From assembly GCF_010384365.1 (NCBI RefSeq), contig NZ_CP048397.1, positions 558,001 through 622,000 of the forward strand: a DNA stretch of 64,000 nucleotides, read 5' to 3'. This document shows positions 18,131 to 25,750 of the stretch, piece after piece. This DNA is from Streptomyces sp. S4.7. Its GTDB lineage: Bacteria > Actinomycetota > Actinomycetes > Streptomycetales > Streptomycetaceae. Positions within the stretch are counted from its first letter, which is position 1; every line of letters starts with the position of its first letter. Under the pieces are notes generated by a model. That model saw only the letters and a list, made by a program, of their open reading frames with translations, did not search any database and was not told where the DNA came from. The translations under genes and the position numbers were made by a program.

Positions 18131-18890
18131 CGGTGCAGGTCTCCACGGCGCCGTCGGTGAAGGTCGGTCGCGTCGTGCCGCCGGTCCGCAGACTCCGTTC
18201 CTCGGCCTGCGACCGCGACACGGCGATGCCCTTGGTGCCGAATCCGGCGAACGAGCCCTCCACGGACCCGAGATCGAAGCCCTCGGCGAGTGCGGCCGGG
18301 TCGGCGACGGTCAGTTGACGGCCGTCACCGTCGATCTTCGCCACTCCCCTGCCGAGCCCCACCGCCGGGCCCACTTGGGGGAGTTCGGCCGGCGCGGGGG
18401 CGAGCGCCGGGCTCAGCCCGCTGCCTCCGCCGCCGAACGCCGGGACGCCGACCGCGAGGTCGCCGGTGAAGGAACGGGACACCGTGCGGTCCATGGTGGT
18501 CTTCAGCGAGGCGCCGAAGACCGTGAACAGGGACACCAGAGCGGCACCGGTCATCAGCGCGGTGGCGGTCGCCGCCGGGCGTGCGGGGCTGCGCAGGGCG
18601 TTGCGCTTCGCCAGGGCGCCCGTAACGCCGCGCAGCCGGTCCAGCGGCCCGCCCAGGAGCCGTACGGCGTGGGTGGCGGCCACCGGGCCGAGCACCACGA
18701 AGGCGGCCAGGGTGAGAACCGCGCCCGTTCCGGCGAGCACGAGGCACGGCGCGGCGAAGAGACCGAGCAGGATCGCGCCGATCCCGGCCGGGCCCACCGC
18801 CGTACCGACGACGGCCAGCGTCCCGGAGGCGCCCGAGTCGTCCACGGCGGTCTCGCGCAGCGCGGCCGGCGGCGCGGTGCGCCCGGCCCC
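18108..18890 (-). pseudogene. ABC transporter permease (FtsX/MacB-type), truncated at both ends
   Basis: Minus-strand frame reads RETAVDDSGASGTLAVVGTA, then a TM helix (IGAILLGLFAAPCLVLAG), LAKRNALRSPARPAATATAL (the conserved permease motif), a third helix and an extracytoplasmic stretch ending VETCTVKAVYER, after which it runs into the HATPase gene. About 350 N-terminal residues and the C-terminal TM segments are gone. The upstream edge joins the ATP-binding remnant out of frame near 18890. Functional streptomycete permeases of this type are 750-850 residues, so only about a third remains. Confidence 0.82.
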
Positions 18891-19030
18891 GTGATCGCGG
18901 TGAGGCGGCCGGCGGGGAAGTCGACGCTCACCCCGTCCAGGGCCCTCACCTCCGTGTCGCCCCTGCTGTGGACCTTGACCGCGTCCACGACGCGGGCGGC
19001 GTGGGTGGTGGTGGGCGTGGCGGTGGTCAC
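18890..19030 (-). pseudogene. ABC transporter ATP-binding protein, N-terminal remnant
   Basis: GTG 19030 starts MTTATPTTTHAARVVDAVKV, then RALDGVSVDFPAGRLTAITGP, which is the lead-in to Walker A (expected GPSGSGKST). The frame leaves homology exactly there: Walker A, signature, Walker B and the rest are missing, and the sequence continues as permease in another frame. The GTG overlaps the stop of the SHOCT gene (GTGA), so the old operon was SHOCT-protein, ATPase, permease. The remnant would be about 45 residues and cannot bind ATP. Confidence 0.85.
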
Positions 19031-19353
19031 GCCGCGCCGCCCTTGCCCGTACGGCCGAACTGCTCGTCCAGTACGGAGAGCCGGCGCCAGTACTCGTCCT
19101 CGTCGATCTCACCGGCGGCGAAGCGCCGGCCCAGCATCGCGATGGGCGACTGCGCGTCGTGCCGGTCGGTCGTCTCCCGTACGTCCCGGGCGTCCCGCTC
19201 GAAGCGGCCGGACCGCCACGGAGGGCCGCCCCCGCGTCCGCGCCGGACGGTCCGGCGCAGGAGGGTGACGCCCACGACGATCACGGCTGCCCACACGAGC
19301 GGGAAGAACAGGATCCAGGGGCCGGGTCCGCCACTGTTCGCAAGGGCGTTCAT
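19027..19353 (-). CDS. SHOCT domain membrane protein
   Basis: 108 residues: one N-terminal TM helix (ILFFPLVWAAVIVVGVTLLRR), a basic linker, and a C-terminal SHOCT motif SPIAMLGRRFAAGEIDEDEY followed by RRLSVLDEQFG. SHOCT domains are short oligomerisation modules often found on membrane-anchored regulators. AGGAG lies ahead of ATG 19353. It was the first gene of an operon with the ABC transporter whose remains follow; it is itself intact, so may persist without its partners. Confidence 0.85.
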   Translation of the reverse strand: MNALANSGGPGPWILFFPLVWAAVIVVGVTLLRRTVRRGRGGGPPWRSGRFERDARDVRETTDRHDAQSPIAMLGRRFAAGEIDEDEYWRRLSVLDEQFGRTGKGGAA

Positions 19354-19532
19354 CTCCGGTCAACTCCTCGGTTCGCGACTCTCTCGGTCTTTCTCTGTCG
19401 CTTCCGAGAGTCGCGCCGGGAGGGGGGCCGGGTCGTCGTGCGGCCGGCGGCAGTACGGGTACCTCCCGGGGAGTACGCGGGCCCGGCACGGCTGCTCCCG
19501 GCGGCCCGGGCCGGGGGCCGGCGGCGTACCTC

Positions 19533-20387
19533 TCAGGTCTCGTCCAGGTCCTTCAGACGCCGGAAGACCCGGCCCTCGTGGGCGAGACGGCCCACCAGTG
19601 CCCCGCCGTAGACGACGAATCCGACGCCGACGAGCCACGACTGGAGGACCAGGACGGTACCGAAGGGACCGTAGGTGACGGCGCTTGAGGCGATCAGCGG
19701 TGAGAAGACGAGCTGCGAGAAGCCCCGCAGGCCCAGCAGGCCGAGGGTGGTGGCCACCGCGCCCGGCACCAGGGCGATCCAGCGGACGCGCCCGCCGAGC
19801 AGGATGTGCTGGGCGATCCAGAAGAACAGGAACGTGCCGATGACGTCCAGCACGACGACCGTCAGCGGGCCGGTGACATCGCCGGAGGGGGAGGGCGTGT
19901 TGACGAAGCCGAGCAGCGCGCCGACCAGCAGGGCGAGGAAGACGACATGGCGCCACATGGTGTGCCAGCGGGCGGTGGGCAGGTCCCAGACCTTCTCGTA
20001 GCCGGTCTGCACGGCGGAGCCGAAGGTCAGTCCGAAGACGGCGAGCGCGGCGAGACCGAAGGCGGTGGTGCGCTGGAGCGCCGTGTCGGGCACCCCGAAC
20101 AGCCGCTCGACCTCCAGTTGGGACTCATGGGTGACGCCGATGGCCTGCCCGAGCCAGCGCGCGAAGCCGTGACCGCTGGCGGGCTGGGCCGCCGCGACCA
20201 GCACCAGCACGGGGACGAGGGTGAGGAATCCGAGCGCCGCGAAGCCCATGGCGCGGTGCAGCAGCTCCATCTCGCGCCCGCTCGTCCACGCGACCCCGAG
20301 CGGTGAGAGGCGCAGCCGCCGGTCGAGGCGCTGGAACCAGCGCGGCGGGGGCGACGGGGGCTCGATGCCGGGCGGCGTCTGGGTCAT
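19533..20387 (-). CDS. YihY/BrkB family membrane protein
   Basis: 284 residues with about six TM helices (AMGFAALGFLTLVPVLVLV, TAFGLAALAVFGLTFGSAV, VVFLALLVGALLGFV and others), in the order of the YihY/virulence factor BrkB family. The VQTGYEKVWDLP segment and YGPFGTVLVLQSWL motif are typical. Once labelled ribonuclease BN, these proteins are now regarded as membrane proteins of unknown function, perhaps in envelope integrity. ATG 20387 has no strong ribosome binding site. It is on the same strand as the SHOCT gene but 180 bp away. Confidence 0.85.
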   Translation of the reverse strand: MTQTPPGIEPPSPPPRWFQRLDRRLRLSPLGVAWTSGREMELLHRAMGFAALGFLTLVPVLVLVAAAQPASGHGFARWLGQAIGVTHESQLEVERLFGVPDTALQRTTAFGLAALAVFGLTFGSAVQTGYEKVWDLPTARWHTMWRHVVFLALLVGALLGFVNTPSPSGDVTGPLTVVVLDVIGTFLFFWIAQHILLGGRVRWIALVPGAVATTLGLLGLRGFSQLVFSPLIASSAVTYGPFGTVLVLQSWLVGVGFVVYGGALVGRLAHEGRVFRRLKDLDET

Positions 20388-20517
20388 AAGGGATGACCTA
20401 CCCGCGATGGCGCGGCGGGCCGTCCGTGGTGCCGCCGGACGGGTGGTGGGGCGGTGGCGCGGGCCGGGGGTGACGGCCCGCGTGGCGGGTCGGGGGCGTG
20501 GCTTCGGACGGACGGAC

Positions 20518-20566
20518 GGGGCCGGGCCGTGCGATCGGGGCCGGGCCGTGCGATCGGGGCCGGGCC
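20518..20566. repeat. 19-bp tandem repeat, 2.6 copies
   Basis: The unit GGGGCCGGGCCGTGCGATC occurs at 20518-20536 and 20537-20555, with a partial third copy at 20556-20566, directly before the 3' end of the ROK regulator gene. It lies in a non-coding gap and could vary in copy number between strains. Confidence 0.8.
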
Positions 20567-20568
20567 CG

Positions 20569-21783
20569 TCAGGTCAGTGCGGCCAGGGGATCGTCCAGGA
20601 CCGGCTGCCAGGCCAGCTCGGCGGCGCCGACAAGGCTGTTGTGGTCCAGCGTGCAGGCGAGGATCGGCACGCTCCCGCTGCGGCCCCACAGGCTGCGGTC
20701 GGCGACGACGGCGCGCAGCCGGGCGGGGTCGGCGTCGAGCAGTTCACGGTGCAGCCCGCCGAGGATGACCCGGTCGGGGTTGAGGATGTTCACCAGTCCG
20801 GCGAGCCCCTGGCCCAGCCGGTCGATGAGCTGTTCGGCCGCCGCGCGTACGGACCGGTCGCCGTACTCCGTACGGAGCAGGTCGCGGGACTGCTGGAGCA
20901 GCGACACCTCGGGGCCGGGGTCGCGGCCGGCCGCGTCGAGGAAGGCCAGCGGATCGGTCTCGACGTCGAGACAGCCCCGGCTGCCGCAATGGCAGGGCCT
21001 GCCCTCGGGGTTGACGGTCAGATGGCCGACTTCGAGGGCGAGCCCCGAACTGCCCGTGTGCAGACGGCCGTCCACGACGAGGGCGCCGCCGACGCCGCGA
21101 TGCCCCGTGGCGACACAGAGGAGTTGGGCGGCGCCCCGGCCCGCGCCGTGCCGGTGTTCGGCGAGGGCTGCCAGGTTGACGTCGTTGCCGGTGAAGGCGG
21201 GGCCCTCGATACCGGCCGCGCGTACCTGCTCGACGAAGAGGTCGCGTACGGGCGCGCCGGCCGGCCAGGCGAGGTGCAGGGGGTTGAGTGCCGTGCCCTC
21301 GGGCTCGGCGACCGCCGAGGGGACGGCGAGACCGGCGCCGACGCAGCGTCGTCCGCTGTCGCGCAGGAGCTTGGCGCCCTCGGCGACGACGGCGCCGAGT
21401 ACCTGGGCGGGGTCGGAGGAGACCGTGACGCAGCCGGGCGCGGTGGCGACCGTACGGCCGCCGAGGGCGACCAGCGCGGCGCGGAAGCCGTCGGCGTGGA
21501 CCTGGGCGGCGAGGACCACGGGGCCGGTGTCGTCGACGGAGAGACGGTGCGAGGGGCGGCCCTGGGAGCCGGCCGCGGCGCCGGGACGGGAGTCGACGCG
21601 GATGAGGCCGAGCGCTTCCAGTTCGGCGGCGACGGCGCCGGCCGTCGCGCGGGTGACACCCAGTTCGGAGGTGAGCACGGCGCGGGTGGGCGCGCGGCCC
21701 GTGTGAACCAGTTCCAGTGCGGGGCCCAGCGCGCTGCGGCCTCTCTCCAGTCGTGTTCTGGTCGTCGTCACCTTGCCGTTCAT
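20569..21783 (-). CDS. ROK family transcriptional regulator
   Basis: 404 residues. N-terminal winged helix (ALELVHTGRAPTRAVLTSEL, VTRATAGAVAAELEALGLI) fused to a ROK sugar-kinase-like domain with GHRGVGGALVVDGRLHTGSS and the zinc-binding CHCGSRGCLDVE. The ATP-binding DxGGT motif is degenerate, as in NagC/Mlc/XylR-type repressors. Divergent from the MFS transporter 76 bp away, which is the probable target; the ligand is then likely the transporter's sugar. ATG 21783. Confidence 0.9.
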   Translation of the reverse strand: MNGKVTTTRTRLERGRSALGPALELVHTGRAPTRAVLTSELGVTRATAGAVAAELEALGLIRVDSRPGAAAGSQGRPSHRLSVDDTGPVVLAAQVHADGFRAALVALGGRTVATAPGCVTVSSDPAQVLGAVVAEGAKLLRDSGRRCVGAGLAVPSAVAEPEGTALNPLHLAWPAGAPVRDLFVEQVRAAGIEGPAFTGNDVNLAALAEHRHGAGRGAAQLLCVATGHRGVGGALVVDGRLHTGSSGLALEVGHLTVNPEGRPCHCGSRGCLDVETDPLAFLDAAGRDPGPEVSLLQQSRDLLRTEYGDRSVRAAAEQLIDRLGQGLAGLVNILNPDRVILGGLHRELLDADPARLRAVVADRSLWGRSGSVPILACTLDHNSLVGAAELAWQPVLDDPLAALT

Positions 21784-21859
21784 GGAGGTGAGTCTCCCAT
21801 GATCCCGGCGCCGGGCCGCAGCCCTGTACGGATCGGCCCCGAGCCCCTATCCTTCTTTT

Positions 21860-23233
21860 GTGCCGAACCTAAACAAACTCCGGACGGCCATATCGGGGGG
21901 CCGCGGCGGAGATCCCGCCCGCGACGTCCCGCTGTCCTCCCTCACCCGCCTCCGTATCACTCTGACCGTGTTCTTCGCCCTGGACGGCTTCCTCTTCGCC
22001 GGCTGGGTCGTCCGTATCCCCGCCATCAAGCAGCAGACCGGCGCGTCGGCGAGCGACCTCGGGCTGGCGCTGCTCGGGGTGTCCGCCGGGGCCGTGGTGA
22101 CGATGATGTTCACCGGACGGATGTGCAGGCGGTTCGGCAGTCATCCGGTGACCGTCGTCAGTTCGGTGCTGCTGGCGCTGAGCATCGCGCTGCCCGCGCG
22201 GACGCACTCGGCGCTGACACTCGGCCTGGTCCTGCTCGTCTTCGGTGCCGCGTACGGCGCGCTCAACGTCTCGATGAACAGCGCCGCCGTCGATCTCGTC
22301 GCCGCGATGCGCCGTCCCGTGATGTCGAGCTTCCACGCCGCGTTCAGCGTGGGAGGCATGGCGGGCGCGGGACTCGGCGGTCTGGTGGCCGGTGGTCTCT
22401 CCCCCTCGGCGCACCTCCTCGCCCTCACGGGCGTCGGACTGGTCGTCACCGCGCTCGCCGGTCCGTCGCTGCTGCGCCACACGGTGCCCACGGCCCCCGG
22501 TCCGGTCCCCGCTCCCGCCGCCGTGAAGGGCGGTGCGGAGAGCGAGGGCGCCCCGCGGCGGCTCGACCGGCGCACGCGCCGGCTCGTCGTCCTGTTCGGC
22601 GTCATCGCGCTGTGCACGGCCTACGGGGAAGGCGCCCTCGCGGACTGGGGCGCCCTGCACCTCGCCCAGGACCTGGACGCCGGTGCCGGGCTCGCCGCCG
22701 CCGGGTACTCGCTGTTCGCGCTCGCCATGACGGTGGGACGCCTCTCCGGTACGGCCCTGCTCGAACGGCTCGGCCAGACCCGCACCCTGGTCGCCGGGGG
22801 CGCCCTCGCCGCGTTCGGTATGCTCCTCGGCGCCCTCGCGCCCACGACGTGGCTCGCGCTGCTCGGCTTCGCCGTCACCGGACTCGGTCTCGCCAACATC
22901 TTTCCGGTGGCCGTGGCCAGGGCGGGCGCGCTCGCCGGACCGAGCGGTGTGGCCGCCGCGTCCACGCTGGGCTACGGCGGAATGCTGCTGGGGCCGCCCG
23001 CGATCGGCTTCCTCGCCGACTGGTTCTCGCTGCCCGTGGCGCTGACCACCGTCGCCCTGCTGGCCGCAGCGGCAGCCCTGATCGCGTACTCGGCGCGCAA
23101 CGTCTCGGCGCCCGAACCGAGTTCAGCCGGCCCGGCGGGCGTCCCGGCGGAGGGCTCTCAGGAGGCCGTGAGGGAGGCACGGGCCGATGTCCCGGCGGAC
23201 GCGACGGCCCGCACCGCGCACCAGGAGGGATGA
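21860..23233 (+). CDS. MFS transporter
   Basis: 457 residues with twelve predicted TM helices. VFFALDGFLFAGWVVRIPAI is helix 1; FTGRMCRRFGSHP is the loop 2-3 signature of the major facilitator fold; ALNVSMNSAAVDL and FHAAFSVGGMAGAGLGGLV are typical of the YbjJ/fucose-permease-like branch. Substrate unknown; the divergent ROK regulator suggests a carbohydrate. GTG 21860 is preceded at 6 nt by TATCCT (21848-21853), so the transcript is probably leaderless. A C-terminal tail of ~45 Ala/Glu/Pro-rich residues is extra. Confidence 0.88.
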   Translation: MPNLNKLRTAISGGRGGDPARDVPLSSLTRLRITLTVFFALDGFLFAGWVVRIPAIKQQTGASASDLGLALLGVSAGAVVTMMFTGRMCRRFGSHPVTVVSSVLLALSIALPARTHSALTLGLVLLVFGAAYGALNVSMNSAAVDLVAAMRRPVMSSFHAAFSVGGMAGAGLGGLVAGGLSPSAHLLALTGVGLVVTALAGPSLLRHTVPTAPGPVPAPAAVKGGAESEGAPRRLDRRTRRLVVLFGVIALCTAYGEGALADWGALHLAQDLDAGAGLAAAGYSLFALAMTVGRLSGTALLERLGQTRTLVAGGALAAFGMLLGALAPTTWLALLGFAVTGLGLANIFPVAVARAGALAGPSGVAAASTLGYGGMLLGPPAIGFLADWFSLPVALTTVALLAAAAALIAYSARNVSAPEPSSAGPAGVPAEGSQEAVREARADVPADATARTAHQEG

Positions 23234-23304
23234 GTAGCCGTACTCAGGCACACCCGTTCGGGCCGTCCCACCATGGAGGCATCCAACCGACACGGGAGAG
23301 CATC

Positions 23305-23676
23305 ATGAAGTCAGGACGCCCGACCGCACTGGCCCGGCTCGCCAAGGGCCCCGTCCGGCTCGTCCACGACAACCGGGCCTCGCGGATCTACCTCGCCCTG
23401 GTCGCCGCGGCGGCGGTCTTCGTCACCGTGGACACGCTGTTCGTGCACACCGACGACGCGTCGTTCGCCGGCGTGTGGCTCTTCGCGCTGGCGGCGCCCA
23501 CCGTCTTCCTCTTCTTCGCCGGCGGATCGCTGATGGGCGAGTCGTTCGCCTCCTCCTCCGCGTTCGGGTACGTGGCGCTCATCGCCTCCGTACTCATCCA
23601 GGCCGCGGCCATCGGGGCGTTCGTCCGGCTGCTGAGCGACCGGACCGGCCACGTGCGTACGCCTCGCGAGGCCTGA
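23305..23676 (+). CDS. Small four-TM membrane protein (SCO4225-like)
   Basis: 123 residues. After a basic N-terminus (MKSGRPTALARLAKGPVRLV) come hydrophobic segments IYLALVAAAAVFVTVDTLFV, AGVWLFALAAPTVFLFFAG, and a final helix YVALIASVLIQAAAIGAFV. The HTDDASFAGVWLF segment resembles the SCO4225 family of actinobacterial membrane proteins of unknown function (recalled, not checked). GGGAGAG lies 6 nt before ATG 23305. It converges on the response regulator gene with 7 bp between stops. Confidence 0.75.
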   Translation: MKSGRPTALARLAKGPVRLVHDNRASRIYLALVAAAAVFVTVDTLFVHTDDASFAGVWLFALAAPTVFLFFAGGSLMGESFASSSAFGYVALIASVLIQAAAIGAFVRLLSDRTGHVRTPREA

Positions 23677-23683
23677 CCTGCCG

Positions 23684-24349
23684 TCAGCCCAGCCAGCCGG
23701 GACGCACGAGCCCCGACTCGTAGGCCCTGACGACCAGTTGGGCCCGGTCGCGGGCACCTAGCTTCACCATCGTTCGGCTCACATGCGTCTTGGCGGTGAG
23801 CGGGCTGACGACCAGCCTGCGGGCGATCTCCTCGTTCGAGAGCCCGATCCCGACGAGGGCCATCACCTCCCGCTCCCGCTCGGTGAGTTCACCGAGGCCG
23901 TCGGCCGAGGACGGCGGCTTGGAGCGCGAGGCGAACTCGGCGATCAGCCGCCGCGTCACCCCGGGCGACAGCAGCGCGTCGCCGTCCACCACCGCCCGTA
24001 CGGCGCGCAGCAGTTCCTCCGGTTCGGTGTCCTTCACCAGAAAGCCGGACGCGCCCGATCGCAGTGCCTCGAAGACGTACTCGTCGAGTTCGAAGGTGGT
24101 GAGCATGACCACCTTCACCTCGTCGAGGCCACCGTCCCCGGTGATCCGGCGGGTGGCGTCGAGCCCGTCCATGACGGGCATCCGGATGTCCATCAGGACG
24201 ACGTCCGGGGTGAGTTCGCGCACCGCGCGCACCGCTTGGTCGCCGTCGGCGGCCTCCCCCACGACCTCGATGTCCGGCTGGGCGTCGAGCAGCGCGCGGA
24301 AGCCCGCCCGTACCAGAGACTGGTCGTCGGCGAGCAGGACACGGATCAC
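23684..24349 (-). CDS. Response regulator, NarL/LuxR type
   Basis: 221 residues. Receiver domain IRVLLADDQSLVRAGFRALL with phosphoacceptor Asp in VVLMDIRMPVMDGLD and the conserved Lys in FLVKDTEPEELL; C-terminal LuxR helix-turn-helix LTEREREVMALVGIGLSNEE and VSPLTAKTHVSRTMVKL. GTG 24349 follows AAGGAG, and overlaps the stop of the kinase gene by 4 nt (GTGA), so the pair is translationally coupled. Targets unknown; a palindrome upstream of the kinase (25646-25663) may be its own site. Confidence 0.93.
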   Translation of the reverse strand: MIRVLLADDQSLVRAGFRALLDAQPDIEVVGEAADGDQAVRAVRELTPDVVLMDIRMPVMDGLDATRRITGDGGLDEVKVVMLTTFELDEYVFEALRSGASGFLVKDTEPEELLRAVRAVVDGDALLSPGVTRRLIAEFASRSKPPSSADGLGELTEREREVMALVGIGLSNEEIARRLVVSPLTAKTHVSRTMVKLGARDRAQLVVRAYESGLVRPGWLG

Positions 24350-25587
24350 GGTGTCTCCTTGGGCTTCAGGGGGAGGACGGCCTTCACGCGAAAGCCCCCG
24401 TCCGGGCGCGGGCCCGCCTCGATGGTGCCACCGAGGGCGGCGGCCCTCTCCCGCATTCCCACCAGTCCGTTGCCGCAGCCGCCGGCCTCGTCGCCGGTCG
24501 CGGGACCCTCGTCGTCGACGCGCAGGGTGAGTACGCCCGCGCCGTAGCCGACCCGGACGTGCGCGGTACGGGATCCGGAGTGCCGCACCACGTTGGTGAG
24601 GGCTTCCTGGACGATGCGGAAGGCGGCGAGATCGGCACCGGGCGACAGCGCGACGCGCTCGCCCCGGGTCTCGACCCCGACGGTCAGACCGGCCGCGGCG
24701 GCCTGCTCCACCAGTTCGGGGAGCCGGTCCAGTCCCGGCGCGGGTGCGCGGGGGGCGGCGCCGGAGGTCCTGAGCGTGTCGAGGACCTGCCGGACCTCTC
24801 CCAGCGCCTCCTTGCTCGCGGCCTTGATGGTGGTGAGCGCGGTGCGGGCCTGTTCCGGATCGGAGTCGAGGAGCGCGAGCCCCACGCCCGCCTGGACGTT
24901 GATGACCGAGATGGAGTGCGCGAGCACGTCGTGGAGTTCCCGCGCGATACGCAGCCGCTCCTCGTCGGCACGGCGCGCCTCGGCGGCGGCACGCTCGGCC
25001 CGCGCGTGGATCCACTGCTCCCGGCGCACCCGGACGAGTTCGGAGCCGACGAGTACGGCCACCACCCAGGCGGCGACGCCCACTTCGGGCCCCCACGGGG
25101 CGCCGACGTCGCCTTCCGGCGGCAGGTGCCGGTAGAGCAGATGGCCGACCAGCAGATGGCCCGCCCAGAGCAGACCGATCGCCCACCAGGCCGCCGCGCG
25201 GTGTCCGGAGACGATCGCGGCGAAGCAGGCGACCGCGACGGTGATGAAGATCGGGCCGTAGGGGTATCCCGCGCCGAGGTACAGCGCCGCCGAGAGGGCG
25301 ACTCCCAGGACGCAGAGGACCGGGTAACGGCGGCGCAGCACGAGGAGCGCGGGGCCGGCGAGCAGCAGGACACGGGCGAACGCGTCGAGCTGTTCACGGT
25401 CCGGCTGCGCCTCGGCGGCGAAGCCGGTGCCGACCGTGACGAAAACGGCGAGGACCAGGCTGGAGAACCAGGGCAGCCGCGAAAGCCGCGCGCCGCCGGG
25501 CCCCCAGTGCGTCCCACCGCCGCCCGGCCCGCACCCGCCCCTGGACCAGGGGGGACGGAACCCGGCACGGCTGATCTGCTGTTCCAT
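24346..25587 (-). CDS. Sensor histidine kinase, NarX/DesK-like
   Basis: 413 residues. Gly/Trp-rich N-terminus, five or so TM helices (LPWFSSLVLAVFVTVGTGF, YPYGPIFITVAVACFAAIV), then HisKA_3 dimerisation with the phosphorylated His in LRIARELHDVLAHSISVINV, and HATPase motifs EALTNVVRHSGS (N box) and NGLVGMRERAAALGG. No large extracellular sensor, so it probably senses a membrane signal. TAGCGT (25594-25599) lies 6 nt before ATG 25587, implying a leaderless operon mRNA. Confidence 0.93.
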   Translation of the reverse strand: MEQQISRAGFRPPWSRGGCGPGGGGTHWGPGGARLSRLPWFSSLVLAVFVTVGTGFAAEAQPDREQLDAFARVLLLAGPALLVLRRRYPVLCVLGVALSAALYLGAGYPYGPIFITVAVACFAAIVSGHRAAAWWAIGLLWAGHLLVGHLLYRHLPPEGDVGAPWGPEVGVAAWVVAVLVGSELVRVRREQWIHARAERAAAEARRADEERLRIARELHDVLAHSISVINVQAGVGLALLDSDPEQARTALTTIKAASKEALGEVRQVLDTLRTSGAAPRAPAPGLDRLPELVEQAAAAGLTVGVETRGERVALSPGADLAAFRIVQEALTNVVRHSGSRTAHVRVGYGAGVLTLRVDDEGPATGDEAGGCGNGLVGMRERAAALGGTIEAGPRPDGGFRVKAVLPLKPKETP

Positions 25588-25607
25588 ACCGTCACGCTAG
25601 ACCGGCC

Positions 25608-25628
25608 GGCGGACGCCGGGCGTCCGCC
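25608..25628. terminator. Hairpin downstream of flavoenzyme gene
   Basis: GGCGGACGC, 3-nt loop CGG, GCGTCCGCC: perfect 9-bp stem in the gap between the flavoenzyme gene end (25751) and the kinase start (25587). It may stop minus-strand transcription of the flavoenzyme before the two-component operon. Confidence 0.5.
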
Positions 25629-25645
25629 GGGCGTGGTGACCGCGG

Positions 25646-25663
25646 GTACTCCCGGCGTAGTAC
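25646..25663. promoter_or_regulatory. Palindrome GTACT-N8-AGTAC upstream of two-component operon
   Basis: Perfect 5-bp arms around CCCGGCGT, 59 bp upstream of the kinase start codon. Position and symmetry suit an autoregulatory response-regulator site. Binding is inferred only from position. Confidence 0.4.
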
Positions 25664-25750
25664 GGCGTGGCGGGTACGGACAGGAGATCGCCGGGGCAAC
25701 CGCCAGGCTCCGGCGCAGCTCCCGGCGGCGGCCCCCGGAAGAACTCGCTG

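Noticed and set aside
18554..19030. A 158-residue intact ABC ATPase
   Set aside because: Homology stops before Walker A; the rest is out-of-frame permease sequence.
20518..20566. CRISPR array
   Set aside because: Only 2.6 contiguous copies with no spacers.
20221..23304. Plus-strand frame of over 1000 codons leading into the small membrane protein
   Set aside because: Antisense to the ROK gene and out of frame with the MFS gene; only the last 123 codons (from 23305) are real.
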